From: Acinetobacter sp. HY1485
GTDB taxonomy: Bacteria > Pseudomonadota > Gammaproteobacteria > Pseudomonadales > Moraxellaceae
Length of the DNA: 64,000 nt
NCBI RefSeq assembly: GCF_027568475.1
Contig: NZ_JANKZG010000001.1
Coordinates: 1-64,000 of the forward strand
Direction of reading: 5' to 3'
Translations under genes and position numbers: made by a program
Part shown: positions 9,154-17,614 of the stretch, in pieces
How positions within the stretch are numbered: position 1 is the stretch's first letter
Layout of the letters: each line of letters begins with the position of its first letter
Notes under the pieces: model-generated
Told to the model about the DNA's origin: nothing
The model's input: the letters and a program-made list of their open reading frames with translations, nothing else
Databases searched by the model: none

Positions 9154-9582
9154 ATGAGTATTGTTAAAGAATTTAAAGAGTTTGCAATTAAAGGCAACAT
9201 GATTGATCTAGCGGTGGGTGTGATCATTGGTGGCGCATTTAGTAAGATTGTCGATTCTTTAGTAAAAGACATCATCATGCCACTTATTACGCTAATTACA
9301 GGCGGTGGCGTTGATTTTACACAAAAGTTTGTTGTACTTGGTCAAAATCCAAATAACTTACAATCGCTTTCAGAATTACAAAAAGCAGGGATTAACGTCC
9401 TCACTTATGGTAATTTCTTAACCATCTTTATTAATTTTATTATTCTTGCGTGGGTCGTATTTTTAATGGTTAAAGTCATTAACCGAGTACGCCGTAAAGA
9501 AGAAGCAGCACCTGCACCTGCTAAAACACCTGAAGATATTGAGTTGTTACGTGAAATCCGTGATCAACTTAAAAACCGTTAA
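9154..9582 (+). CDS. mscL: Large-conductance mechanosensitive channel MscL
   Basis: A 142-residue pentameric inner-membrane channel that opens under membrane tension and releases solutes during osmotic downshock. It starts with the amphipathic helix [14 protein letters not shown], then TM1 with [16 protein letters not shown] (the conserved gate-lining Gly/Ala/Val face), a periplasmic loop, TM2 around residues 84-108 ([15 protein letters not shown]), and a cytoplasmic helical bundle ending [11 protein letters not shown] good ribosome site (AAAGG) precedes the ATG. It is transcribed alone between two terminators. Confidence 0.96.
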   Translation: MSIVKEFKEFAIKGNMIDLAVGVIIGGAFSKIVDSLVKDIIMPLITLITGGGVDFTQKFVVLGQNPNNLQSLSELQKAGINVLTYGNFLTIFINFIILAWVVFLMVKVINRVRRKEEAAPAPAKTPEDIELLREIRDQLKNR

Positions 9583-9586
9583 AATG

Positions 9587-9615
9587 AAAAAGGTCGCATG
9601 ATGCGACCTTTTTTT
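9587..9615 (+). terminator. Bidirectional terminator between mscL and ppiC
   Basis: GGTCGC (9592-9597) pairs with GCGACC (9603-9608); the stem is flanked by A and T runs, so it can serve both convergent genes. Confidence 0.9.
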
Positions 9616-9904
9616 AGCGTAATGATCCCATTCTAAACTTAACCTCAAGTAGGTGATAACCAAATTTGCTTTTAACTGGGCCTTGCAAGACTTTTTCAGG
9701 GGCAGAAAAAACAAGTTTATCAATTACAGGGACAAGTTGTCCTTTTTTAACTTCGCCTAATTCTCCACCACGATTTGCTGAATTACAAATAGAATGTTGC
9801 TTGGCAAGTTTTGCAAAATCTGCACCATTTTTAAGTTTTTGTTTAAGTGCTTCTGCTTGAGCAATATCTTTTACTAAGATATGACGGACGATAGCTGTAC
9901 TCAT
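9614..9904 (-). CDS. ppiC: Parvulin-type peptidyl-prolyl isomerase PpiC
   Basis: A 96-residue single-domain cytoplasmic parvulin, matching E. coli PpiC (93 residues). Family motifs are RHILVKD near the start, GADFAKLAKQHSIC, the loop NRGGELGEVKKGQLVP, and the C-terminal GPVKSKFGYHLLEV. It catalyses cis-trans isomerisation of Xaa-Pro bonds. There is no signal peptide, so it is cytoplasmic, unlike SurA and PpiD. Its start overlaps the end of mutM by four bases (ATGA type), so it is translationally coupled to mutM. Confidence 0.93.
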   Translation of the reverse strand: MSTAIVRHILVKDIAQAEALKQKLKNGADFAKLAKQHSICNSANRGGELGEVKKGQLVPVIDKLVFSAPEKVLQGPVKSKFGYHLLEVKFRMGSLR

Positions 9905-10722
9905 GGTGTGACCTTTTTAAGTGGCTGACATTGTGGGCAAAATACGCTTGCACGTTGTCCAAGTTTTAGATTTTCAAGCGGAGTTTCGCAGTTAATACAC
10001 ATTTCGCCTGCACGTCCATAAGCAAGGAGCGTTTGCTGAAAATAGCCATTTTCCCCGTTTGCATTAGTATAGTCACGTAGTGTGGAGCCACCAAGTTCAA
10101 TGGCTTGTTTTAAAATGCGTTTAATTTCAATGACCAGTTTTTTAAGAATAGATAGGTCTAAATCGCAGGCAGGCTGTGCAGGATGAATACCAAGGTTAAA
10201 TAAACTTTCTGTTGCATAAATATTGCCTACACCTACCACCACATGGTTATCCATTAGGGCAACCTTAACGGCAACTTTTTTATTTTTAAGTTTTTGTTGT
10301 AAGTATTCTGCATTAAATGCATCAGTAAGTGGTTCAGGGCCAAGCGTATCTAATAGTTTTGTTTGCGTGGTTTCGTTTAACCACAAAATACAGCCAAAGC
10401 GTCTCGGGTCGTGATAGCGTAGTTCAAGCTCTGAAAATCCAAGAATAAAATGATCATGCTTTTTTAATGGTTCTGAAGGTTCGCAAATTCTAAAACTACC
10501 CGACATACCTAAATGCCAAAGCATCGTATCTTGGCTAAATTCTGCCAAAATATATTTAGAACGCCGTGTTAAAGCGTTAAGTGTTTGTCCTACTAAACGA
10601 GTGACATCTTCTGGAATTGCCCATCGTAAACTTGCATTATGGACATGAACGTTTTGAACCGTTTGACCAATCAAAGGTAACAAGCTTGTTTTGGTAGTTT
10701 CAACTTCTGGTAATTCAGGCAT
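9901..10722 (-). CDS. mutM: Formamidopyrimidine-DNA glycosylase MutM (Fpg)
   Basis: A 273-residue base-excision repair enzyme that removes 8-oxoguanine and ring-opened purines and cuts the abasic site. After removal of Met the catalytic N-terminus is PELPEVET (Pro as nucleophile, then Glu). TRRSKYILAEF holds the conserved Lys of the beta-hairpin, WHLGMSGSFRI follows, the helix-two-turn-helix carries VGVGNIYATESLF, and the C-terminal zinc finger has four cysteines in two CxxC pairs (CINC, CPQC). All catalytic features are intact. It is divergent from the TonB-receptor gene and overlaps ppiC. Confidence 0.97.
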   Translation of the reverse strand: MPELPEVETTKTSLLPLIGQTVQNVHVHNASLRWAIPEDVTRLVGQTLNALTRRSKYILAEFSQDTMLWHLGMSGSFRICEPSEPLKKHDHFILGFSELELRYHDPRRFGCILWLNETTQTKLLDTLGPEPLTDAFNAEYLQQKLKNKKVAVKVALMDNHVVVGVGNIYATESLFNLGIHPAQPACDLDLSILKKLVIEIKRILKQAIELGGSTLRDYTNANGENGYFQQTLLAYGRAGEMCINCETPLENLKLGQRASVFCPQCQPLKKVTP

Positions 10723-10807
10723 AAGCGTGCGAACAAGAAATAAAGATGATTATATCATGCGCTTTTTGCTGTTATTATGTGTGTTCTTGTAAGGGAATTA
10801 TAATAAA

Positions 10808-12868
10808 ATGCGTTTTCAACTTTTATTACTTAGCGTTTGTGTATGCCAAAGTTTGTATGCTGAAGAAACGGTATTACCTGTAATTACAGCAGAAGCAACT
10901 CATACCGATACGACTTATCAAAATACACCTGCTTCAATTTATCGTATTGATGCACCAAAACAACAAAATAATATTGGCGTTAACTTAACCGAAGTCGTGC
11001 AAGGTATTCCAAGTTTACAGCTCAACAATCGCCTAAACTACGCACAAGATTTACAGTTATCTATGCGTGGTTATGGTGCGCGTTCTACTTTTGGTGTGCG
11101 TGGTATTCGTATTTATGTTGATGGTATTCCTGCCACCATGCCTGATGGTCAAGGACAAACATCGAATATTGATTTGAACAGTTTAGATCATGTTGAAGTC
11201 CTGACAGGGCCATTCTCATCTTTATATGGTAATTCATCAGGTGGTGCAGTTTTAACTACTTCTAAAGAAGGTACAGGACGTGATTCAGTCACGGTGAATT
11301 ATGGTGGTGGTAGTCATAATACGAACCATACAGGTATTGTGTTACAAGGTGGTGCAAAGAGCTCGAATGAGCCTACTTATGTAGTGAGCAGTTCTTATTT
11401 AAATAGTGATGGTTATCGTGATCATAGTAAAGCTGATAAAGTCTTAACTAATGCCAAATTAACATGGAATTTAGACGACGGCACAAAAATTAATTGGATT
11501 ACAAATTACACTAAAATTAATGCTGATGATCCAATGGGTTTAACACGCGAGCAGTGGAAACAAAATCCACGTCAGGTTGTTGCAAGTGCTGATACGTTTA
11601 ACACACGTAAAGAGTTAACCCAATTACAAACAGGGGCAACACTCACCAAGCCAATTAACGACCATAACGAAATTTATGCGATGGGTTATGTGGGTAGTCG
11701 TGATATTACGCAATATCAGTCTATTCCTGTCGCGGTACAAAAAAATCCAAAACATGCCGGCGGTGTCATTGATTTTAGCCGTACTTACTATGGTGCAGAT
11801 TTCCGTTGGACGGGTAAAGAGCTTTTGCCTAATACCACACTCAGTGCTGGTGTTGCTTTAGATGCGATGGACGAAGACCGTAAAGGGTATGAAAACTTTA
11901 GTGGAAGCACGTTAGGGGTAAAAGGTAATTTACGCCGTAATGAAGAAAATACGCTGTGGAACATCGACCCATATTTACAAGCATCTTGGCAGTTTTTACC
12001 AACATGGCGTTTAGATACAGGTGTTCGTTATAGTAACGTGCATTACAAATCTAAAGATCATTACATTACAACAGGTAATGGGGATGATAGTGGTAAACAG
12101 ACCTATGAAAAAGTTTTACCATCTGCTGCGTTAAGTTGGCAAATTATTCCGCAACTGACTGCCTATGCAAGCTATGCAAAAGGTTTTGAAACACCAACCT
12201 TTACTGAAATGGCATATCGTACAGATGGTCAAGGTGGTTTTAACTTCGAGCTTAATCCATCAACCAGTGATAACTATGAAGCAGGTTTAAAATCTGATAA
12301 CCATTTAGGTAACTTTACGCTTGCTGTTTTTCAAAGTAAAACCAAAAATGATATTGTATCGGCAGGTACAAAAGATGGACGTGCAACTTATCGTAATGCA
12401 GATAAAACCTTGCGTGAAGGCGTAGAGTTTTCTTGGAATAAAAAGTTATGGCAAGACTTAGTTGCACAAGCAAGTTATAGCTACTTAGACGCAACTTTTG
12501 ATGCCAATAGTGGTGATATTAAAAAGGGAACAAACATTCCCGGTATTGCTAAAAACCAAGCATTTGCACGTTTGGCATGGCAACCGAAAAATGGCGTGTA
12601 CGGTGGTGTAGATGTACGTTATATGGATAGGCTGTATGTGAATGATGCCAATACAGATGCAGCACCAAGTTATACTGTAACTTCTGCAAATGTAGGTTAT
12701 GCCTACACTTTACGTGATTGGTCATTTAATACGTATGCGCGTGTAGATAACTTATTTAACCGAAATTATATTGGTTCTGTCATTGTGAATGATGGAAATG
12801 GACGTTATTTCGAACCTGCAGATAAGCGTAATTGGAGCGCAGGTTTAAGTGTAACCAAGCAGTTTTAA
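10808..12868 (+). CDS. TonB-dependent outer membrane receptor
   Basis: A 686-residue outer-membrane receptor that uses TonB energy to import a chelated metal or other scarce substrate. Residues 1-18 form a signal peptide (cleavage after SLYA). A short TonB-box-like ETVLPVITAEA follows, then the plug domain (about 35-160) with SMRGYGARSTFGVRGIRIYV and a conserved LYGNSSGGAV, and a 22-strand barrel ending in a terminal Phe (VTKQF). The plug is of the siderophore-receptor type related to YncD and FecA. The substrate cannot be read from sequence, and no siderophore genes are nearby. There is no convincing Fur box in the 85-base gap to mutM. A terminator follows. Confidence 0.9.
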   Translation: MRFQLLLLSVCVCQSLYAEETVLPVITAEATHTDTTYQNTPASIYRIDAPKQQNNIGVNLTEVVQGIPSLQLNNRLNYAQDLQLSMRGYGARSTFGVRGIRIYVDGIPATMPDGQGQTSNIDLNSLDHVEVLTGPFSSLYGNSSGGAVLTTSKEGTGRDSVTVNYGGGSHNTNHTGIVLQGGAKSSNEPTYVVSSSYLNSDGYRDHSKADKVLTNAKLTWNLDDGTKINWITNYTKINADDPMGLTREQWKQNPRQVVASADTFNTRKELTQLQTGATLTKPINDHNEIYAMGYVGSRDITQYQSIPVAVQKNPKHAGGVIDFSRTYYGADFRWTGKELLPNTTLSAGVALDAMDEDRKGYENFSGSTLGVKGNLRRNEENTLWNIDPYLQASWQFLPTWRLDTGVRYSNVHYKSKDHYITTGNGDDSGKQTYEKVLPSAALSWQIIPQLTAYASYAKGFETPTFTEMAYRTDGQGGFNFELNPSTSDNYEAGLKSDNHLGNFTLAVFQSKTKNDIVSAGTKDGRATYRNADKTLREGVEFSWNKKLWQDLVAQASYSYLDATFDANSGDIKKGTNIPGIAKNQAFARLAWQPKNGVYGGVDVRYMDRLYVNDANTDAAPSYTVTSANVGYAYTLRDWSFNTYARVDNLFNRNYIGSVIVNDGNGRYFEPADKRNWSAGLSVTKQF

Positions 12869-12874
12869 ACTAAG

Positions 12875-12900
12875 AGCGACCTCATAAGGTCGCTTTTTTT
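12875..12900 (+). terminator. Terminator after the TonB-receptor gene
   Basis: AGCGACCT (12875-12882) and AGGTCGCT (12887-12894) form a perfect 8-bp stem with a CATA loop, followed by six T. It overlaps the end of the convergent mdtD gene. Confidence 0.92.
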
Positions 12901-14234
12901 CTAAGTTGTGCAAAAATTAAACTTGAGCAAATGGTGAGAGCACCTAGACATAAGAACGTATAATGAAAAGCAGTCATTATTTGGTACTGATGGGTAAAAT
13001 TATTAAGTACCGCACTTGCCATTGCTACACCCATACTCATCGCAAGTTGTTGTGTAACAGAAAGCAAACTGTTGCCACTGCCTGCATCTACTACGTCTAA
13101 ATCTTTAATGGTAACAGTATTCATTGCTGTAAACTGAATGGAGTTTACCAATCCAAATAAAAAGAAATGAATAGCTTGCCACCACATAGGTGTATGCGTA
13201 GAAATAAGTGCAAAACTTGCAATACCTAATCCTACAAGTAATGTATTAACAACTAATACTTTTTTATATCCAAAGGCATGAATAAGACGACTAATAAAGC
13301 GTTTAATGAGCATTGCACCTAAAGCGAGTGGAATGATCATCAAACCTGCAACAGTTGGGTTAAAACCTAAAGCAACTTGTAGCATAAGTGGAATGATAAA
13401 AGGAATTGCCGCATTGCCTAAACGGGCAAACAGATTACCTAATAAACCCACACTAAAACTATTCACTTTAAAAATATGTGGTGAAAATAAAGGATCCTCT
13501 ACACGGCTAGAGTGTAACCAGTAAGCAACACCTGACGACAAACCAAGAATAAAAATAAATAACATGATGGCTTGCGAATGCGTTTGATCTACTAAGTTAT
13601 CAAGTACAAACAGTAAACTCACCATACTGATTGCAACAAATGTAAAGCCTGTAAAATCGAACGGTTTAAGCTGTTCTAGTTTTAAATCTGGCAAAATTTT
13701 GAGCGTGAAAAAAGCCCCAATCATACCAATCGGAACATTCATCAAGAAAATCCAATGCCAACTGGTATATTCAACTAATAATCCCCCTAAACTTGGACCA
13801 ATGAGTGGGCCAATCAGCCCGGGAATACTTACAAAACTTAAAGCTGCCAAAAGTTGTGTTTTAGGCATTACTTTTAAAAGCGTTAAACGTCCAACGGGTT
13901 GTAGTAGAGCCCCGCCTATGCCTTGAAATACACGTGCAATAATGAGTTGTGTTAAATTTTGGGACAGTGCACAACCAATTGACGCAACACTAAATAGAAC
14001 AATCGCAAAAAAGTAAGTTTTTCGAAGACCATATTTGTCTGCAATCCAACCACTTGCGGGAATAGTAACAGCCATTGCAAGCACATATGCCACAATAACA
14101 GACTGCATATTCAGCGGGTTTTCATGCAGACTTTTGGCAATATTAGGTAATGCAGTATTGATAATCGTGCTGTCGAGTTGTTGCATAAAAAAGCCCATTG
14201 CAACAAGCCATAAAATAGAACGATATTCCTGCAT
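12882..14234 (-). CDS. mdtD: MFS drug transporter, DHA2 family (MdtD-like)
   Basis: A 450-residue inner-membrane proton antiporter with 14 predicted helices, similar to E. coli MdtD throughout. Motif A appears as GWIADKYGLRKTYF after TM2, motif C as the Gly/Pro-rich IPGLIGPLIGPSLGG in TM5, preceding WHWIFLMNVPIG. DSTIINTALPNIA in TM1 is the DHA2 signature with a membrane-embedded Asp. In E. coli mdtD sits in the mdtABCD-baeSR operon; here it follows ygfZ by 11 bases and has no mdtABC next to it. The substrates are unknown, and an export role for drugs or metabolites such as citrate or iron complexes is possible. Confidence 0.82.
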   Translation of the reverse strand: MQEYRSILWLVAMGFFMQQLDSTIINTALPNIAKSLHENPLNMQSVIVAYVLAMAVTIPASGWIADKYGLRKTYFFAIVLFSVASIGCALSQNLTQLIIARVFQGIGGALLQPVGRLTLLKVMPKTQLLAALSFVSIPGLIGPLIGPSLGGLLVEYTSWHWIFLMNVPIGMIGAFFTLKILPDLKLEQLKPFDFTGFTFVAISMVSLLFVLDNLVDQTHSQAIMLFIFILGLSSGVAYWLHSSRVEDPLFSPHIFKVNSFSVGLLGNLFARLGNAAIPFIIPLMLQVALGFNPTVAGLMIIPLALGAMLIKRFISRLIHAFGYKKVLVVNTLLVGLGIASFALISTHTPMWWQAIHFFLFGLVNSIQFTAMNTVTIKDLDVVDAGSGNSLLSVTQQLAMSMGVAMASAVLNNFTHQYQIMTAFHYTFLCLGALTICSSLIFAQLRKKATL

Positions 14235-14245
14235 TGTATTTCCTT

Positions 14246-14905
14246 TTATTTTGGACGCCCAACCTCTTCATTGAGTGGTGTAGGGAGTTCGATCATGTTT
14301 TGTAATGCATCAGGTTTAGCGACAACAAGTGCATAGTCTTTAACAGCATTTACGATCGCAACATTCTCAGGTACAGGTGTGTTAACAAGGTGCAACCAAC
14401 TTTTTGGTTTTGCTTTAAACCATAAACGTGCCACAATTTCTTGACCCAAGTAACAGCCTTTGTCGTAATGTACACCGTGACGCTGGTGTAAACGTAATTC
14501 TTGTGGCTGAAAAACATGTGCCGTGTTTGCGGTAATCCATGCTTGTCCATGCAAAATTGCTTGTTGTTCCCAGGCTTGTATATCTGTGGGTTGTGTATCA
14601 AACACGGTGGTTGTATCTTGAAGCGTTGGGTAAACCTGAGTAGCTTCGGTTAAACTAATTTTAGAAAACGCACCATATTTTTTAACATGTTTTTCAAAGT
14701 TTTCGCTTTGGTCTTGTGTAACCACAATCTCAAAATGTTCTGCAGAATGACGAGTTAGCCATAGACCAAACTCAATCCGTCCTTTTAAATCGCAAATAGC
14801 AGTATATTGAGAGGTAGTTACACGCTCTACATGAACAGTCACTTGCCCTTGTAAAAACTTTTGTACGTCTAAACCTGCAAATTGATAACGAATAAATGCC
14901 AACAT
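14246..14905 (-). CDS. ygfZ: YgfZ/GcvT-type folate-binding protein (Fe-S cluster and tRNA modification)
   Basis: A 219-residue member of the YgfZ family, which uses tetrahydrofolate to support certain Fe-S enzymes, including MiaB. The hallmark motif KGCYLGQEIVARL lies at 149-161 with the essential Cys151; E. coli has KGCYTGQE. LQGQVTVHV near residue 19 and the DLKGRI segment are also typical. The protein is shorter than E. coli YgfZ (326), ending soon after the motif with only a short remnant of the C-terminal barrel domain. Short forms of this kind occur in the family. It is the first gene of a two-gene unit with mdtD. Confidence 0.88.
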   Translation of the reverse strand: MLAFIRYQFAGLDVQKFLQGQVTVHVERVTTSQYTAICDLKGRIEFGLWLTRHSAEHFEIVVTQDQSENFEKHVKKYGAFSKISLTEATQVYPTLQDTTTVFDTQPTDIQAWEQQAILHGQAWITANTAHVFQPQELRLHQRHGVHYDKGCYLGQEIVARLWFKAKPKSWLHLVNTPVPENVAIVNAVKDYALVVAKPDALQNMIELPTPLNEEVGRPK

Positions 14906-15309
14906 AAATCATCTCAGTGTGTTTTCATTTATTGTGGCGGATTTTTTTGTTTTTAGGAAGTTTTCTAAGCATAGTGAGTGTTGCAAAAATTCATGCAAGA
15001 ATAGATTTTGAAATCCTTTAAAAAGTATCTTCCTTTTTTCTATAGAAATCGAAATTATGCAATGTTTTATTACGTTGTCCATATAAGGAACTTTGTAAAC
15101 TAAGATGTACCTTTTAATACTCAAAATGCGATTCTTGTTTTGGTAGCATTTTGGGTTGAAGCGAAAAACTTAACTTGAATGTTTAAGCTTATCGTAATCA
15201 AGTTTTGTGGGCATAGGATATTGCATGAAAAACGTCCATCAATTCGAGAGACTTACTTACTAAAAAAAGTACCGACTGTCTTTTTGAAAAAACACGCAAG
15301 AGATTATTT
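14906..15309 (+). other. Gene-free stretch between ygfZ and a DUF2939 gene
   Basis: About 400 bases of AT-rich DNA between divergent genes. It should hold both promoters, but I find no hexamer pair near consensus. There is no tRNA, terminator, long repeat or convincing small ORF. The minus-strand reading frame at 14909-15124 has a TTG start, no ribosome site and no recognisable protein, and I do not count it. Confidence 0.6.
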
Positions 15310-15621
15310 ATGCAAAAAACTCGCAGAGGCTTAATCATTCTTATTTTATTAGGTATAGGAGCTTGGTTTGCTTCACCTTATTGGGTGCTATATCAAATTC
15401 ATAACGCCGTAGAGCAGCGTGATTATCAAAAACTACTGACATATGTTGATTTAAAACAAGCAAAAATTAATCCATTGATGTTTATAGGAAAACATCACGA
15501 TGGAAAAGACCAAGCTCACTATATGGGTTTAAATACATTTATGGTAACAACACATCAATTACCTGTGACATTTATTTTAACGCGCGATGGTTGGAGTTGG
15601 AAAATTACTCAGATTGAGTAG
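15310..15621 (+). CDS. DUF2939 domain membrane protein
   Basis: A 103-residue protein with a single N-terminal membrane anchor (about residues 7-25, IILILLGIGAWFASPYW) followed by a small soluble domain. The segment YQIHNAVEQRDYQKLLTYVD right after the anchor is characteristic of DUF2939, a family of small bacterial proteins of unknown function, probably facing the periplasm. The ribosome site AAGAG precedes the ATG. Its last 13 bases overlap the convergent VOC-family gene. No function is known. Confidence 0.78.
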   Translation: MQKTRRGLIILILLGIGAWFASPYWVLYQIHNAVEQRDYQKLLTYVDLKQAKINPLMFIGKHHDGKDQAHYMGLNTFMVTTHQLPVTFILTRDGWSWKITQIE

Positions 15622-15956
15622 ACACGTACTCGAATGCCATCGCAATCTTGTAAAGTAAATGTGTAACCAAATACCTGAGTAGGTGTTTGTAATACGATAA
15701 ATTGTGATTGCCATGCTTTAAATAGCTCATCTACTTGATTTGTATTATCCACCTTTAATGCAAATTCGCTATTTGCACCTTCAAAATTGACAACAGGTTG
15801 TACTTGATTGGCTTGCCAAAAAGCCAGTTTAACGCCATTTACAAGCAATAAACAAAAAGTGGTTTGTTGTTCTAAAATTTGGGCATTAAGTAGCTCTGCG
15901 TAAAACATAGCAGAATTTATTGGATTTTGAACATAAAATACGGTCATCGGTTGCAT
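15609..15956 (-). CDS. VOC family (glyoxalase-like) protein
   Basis: A 115-residue protein with the paired beta-alpha-beta-beta-beta fold of the vicinal-oxygen-chelate superfamily. It starts MQPMTVFYVQNPINSAMFYAELLNA and ends with a strand LQDCDGIRVRVYSI, as in the PhnB/bleomycin-resistance-like members. It may bind or degrade a small electrophile or drug; the metal-ligand positions are not obvious, so it may be a binding protein. I chose the ATG at 15956 because AAAGGAG lies at the right distance; a longer in-frame reading would overlap the regulator gene. It is 35 bases downstream of the YafY-type regulator and probably co-transcribed with it. Confidence 0.8.
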   Translation of the reverse strand: MQPMTVFYVQNPINSAMFYAELLNAQILEQQTTFCLLLVNGVKLAFWQANQVQPVVNFEGANSEFALKVDNTNQVDELFKAWQSQFIVLQTPTQVFGYTFTLQDCDGIRVRVYSI

Positions 15957-15991
15957 GGCAATCTCCTTTAAAAACCGCAGTATAAAAGCGA

Positions 15992-16639
15992 CTACTGACA
16001 ATTTCTGACAGTAGTTTGCCATTGTTTTAAAAGTTCTGATTTCGGATCGTGAAATTGGCTATTAAGTACAGTGAGATGAGCAATCCGATCTAATCTAAAA
16101 TGCCGAAAATCTTGTTTTTGTATACACCAACCCACTAACACGGCATTTTTTTCAAAATATCCAATAGTAATAGGGCAAATCATACGTGTGGAGTTTTCGT
16201 TTTTAAGGCTTAGATATTCAATCAATATTTCTTTTTTATGGCGAATGGCCTGTCTGATACTGTGCAAATCTACATTGTGCTGTGCATACATAATAGGACC
16301 CACACGTAAAGAGGTGGTAGGTGTATTGGTTACAGCCTTAATTTTATGTAATGCGTTTTGTGCGGACTTAGTTAAGTCAGGATCATTGAGTTTTTGTACC
16401 CATTGAATGCCAAGCATCACAGCTTCTAACTCATTTGCTGTAAATTTAAGTGGTGCAAGCACTAAATCTTGTCGTAAAACATAACCTGTACCTGCCTCAC
16501 CTAAAATATCTGCACCCTGACTTTGTAGCTCGGCAATGTCGCGATATAGTGTACGTAAACTAATACCCAATGCTGTGGCTAAAGTCTGCCCTGTAATGGC
16601 TGTGGTTTGTTTTCTAAGTAACCGTTGTGTTCGAGACAT
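15992..16639 (-). CDS. YafY-type transcriptional regulator (HTH + WYL domain)
   Basis: A 215-residue regulator with an N-terminal winged helix-turn-helix (ITGQTLATALGISLRTLYRDIAEL is its core) and a C-terminal WYL ligand-sensing domain (about 130-205; here IEYLSLKN and HFRLDRIAHLTVL). Proteins of this family usually begin MSRTQRLLxLLxxLRRxR before the ITGQTLA segment. Here MSRTQRLL joins directly to RKQTTAITG, as if some nine or ten residues of the first helix were missing in frame. It is probably an autoregulator of the VOC gene and perhaps of the divergent DUF1176 gene, which starts three bases away on the other strand. Confidence 0.85.
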   Translation of the reverse strand: MSRTQRLLRKQTTAITGQTLATALGISLRTLYRDIAELQSQGADILGEAGTGYVLRQDLVLAPLKFTANELEAVMLGIQWVQKLNDPDLTKSAQNALHKIKAVTNTPTTSLRVGPIMYAQHNVDLHSIRQAIRHKKEILIEYLSLKNENSTRMICPITIGYFEKNAVLVGWCIQKQDFRHFRLDRIAHLTVLNSQFHDPKSELLKQWQTTVRNCQ

Positions 16640-16642
16640 ATA

Positions 16643-17611
16643 ATGAAAAAAATTCTATTGTTATTAAGCTGTTTAACTACAAGTGCATTTGCCCAATATT
16701 TTGAGCATAAAGATTGGGAAGTTGCATGTGATAATACACGAACTTGCCGTGTAGCAGGTTATTCTAAGGAAGAAGATGATTTGCGTATGTCTGTTTTGTT
16801 TACACGGCTTGCAGGACAAAACCAAGCTTTAACAGCTAAAATTACACTATCAGATATTGATGAAAATAATACTGATCGAGCTGTTTTGTTAATTGATGGT
16901 AAGCCATTGCGAACACTAAATTTTTCTAAAACAAGTAATCTTTCTTTAACAAGTGCAGAGACACAACAAGTTTTAGAGGCGATTAAAAGTACAGGTAAAG
17001 TACAACTAACTACCAATAAATAAATAGCAACCTTATCAAATGAGGGTGCAAATGCGGTACTACTTAAAATGGATGATGTACAAGGGCATGTAGGTACAAC
17101 ATCGGCAATCATCAAAAAAGGCAATAAAACGCAAGTCTTTCCTGCACTACCTGTACCTATTATAAAAAGCCAGCCTGTTAATACTTATGTGAAAAATATT
17201 AAAATAGATAAAAAAATATTTTTAAAAGATGCAATTACAGAAAAATTAAAAGATGAATGTATGGCGGATAGCTATGAACCTACGGTTGAAGCGATTTTAA
17301 ATCAAGATAAATTATTAGTCAGTGCACGCTGTTTGGAAGGGGCTTATAACTTTTCTAACGCTTATTGGATAATCAATAAGCAAAAGCCATATCAACCTAA
17401 ACTTATCAATACACAAGCCGATGGCTTATCTAATAATCAACTAAACTCTGATCAGAAGGGTAGAGGTGTAGGCGATTGCTGGTCACATGATACTTGGACG
17501 TGGGATGGGAAAAACTTTGTACACACAGCAAGTTGGGATACAGGTATGTGTCGTGCTATTCATGCAGGCGGTACATGGCAGCTCCCAACCATTGTGACAA
17601 AAGTAAAATAG
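16643..17611 (+). pseudogene. DUF1176 domain periplasmic protein, interrupted by one stop codon
   Basis: Two open stretches in the same frame, 16643-17023 and 17024-17611, together make one protein of the DUF1176 family, separated only by a TAA at 17021-17023. The first part has a signal peptide (KKILLLLSCLTTSAFA) and the family opening HKDWEVACDNTRTCRVAGY. The second resumes at once with ATLSNEGANAVLLKMDD, the expected continuation, and ends with the cysteine- and Trp-rich GDCWSHDTWTWDGKNF and GMCRAIHAGGTWQLP. Because the frame is kept, a single base change or a sequencing error explains it. The upstream fragment could still be exported; the downstream part has no ribosome site of its own. 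Its function is unknown even when intact. Confidence 0.85.
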
Positions 17612-17614
17612 CTG

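Noticed and set aside
10741..10775. Possible Fur box between mutM and the TonB-receptor gene (GATGATTATATCATG)
   Set aside because: Only a short ATGA/TCAT symmetry is present; the match to the Fur consensus is too poor to claim iron regulation.
14909..15124. Minus-strand reading frame of 71 codons in the gap upstream of ygfZ
   Set aside because: It needs a TTG start, has no ribosome site and no recognisable protein, and its composition looks like translated AT-rich intergenic DNA.
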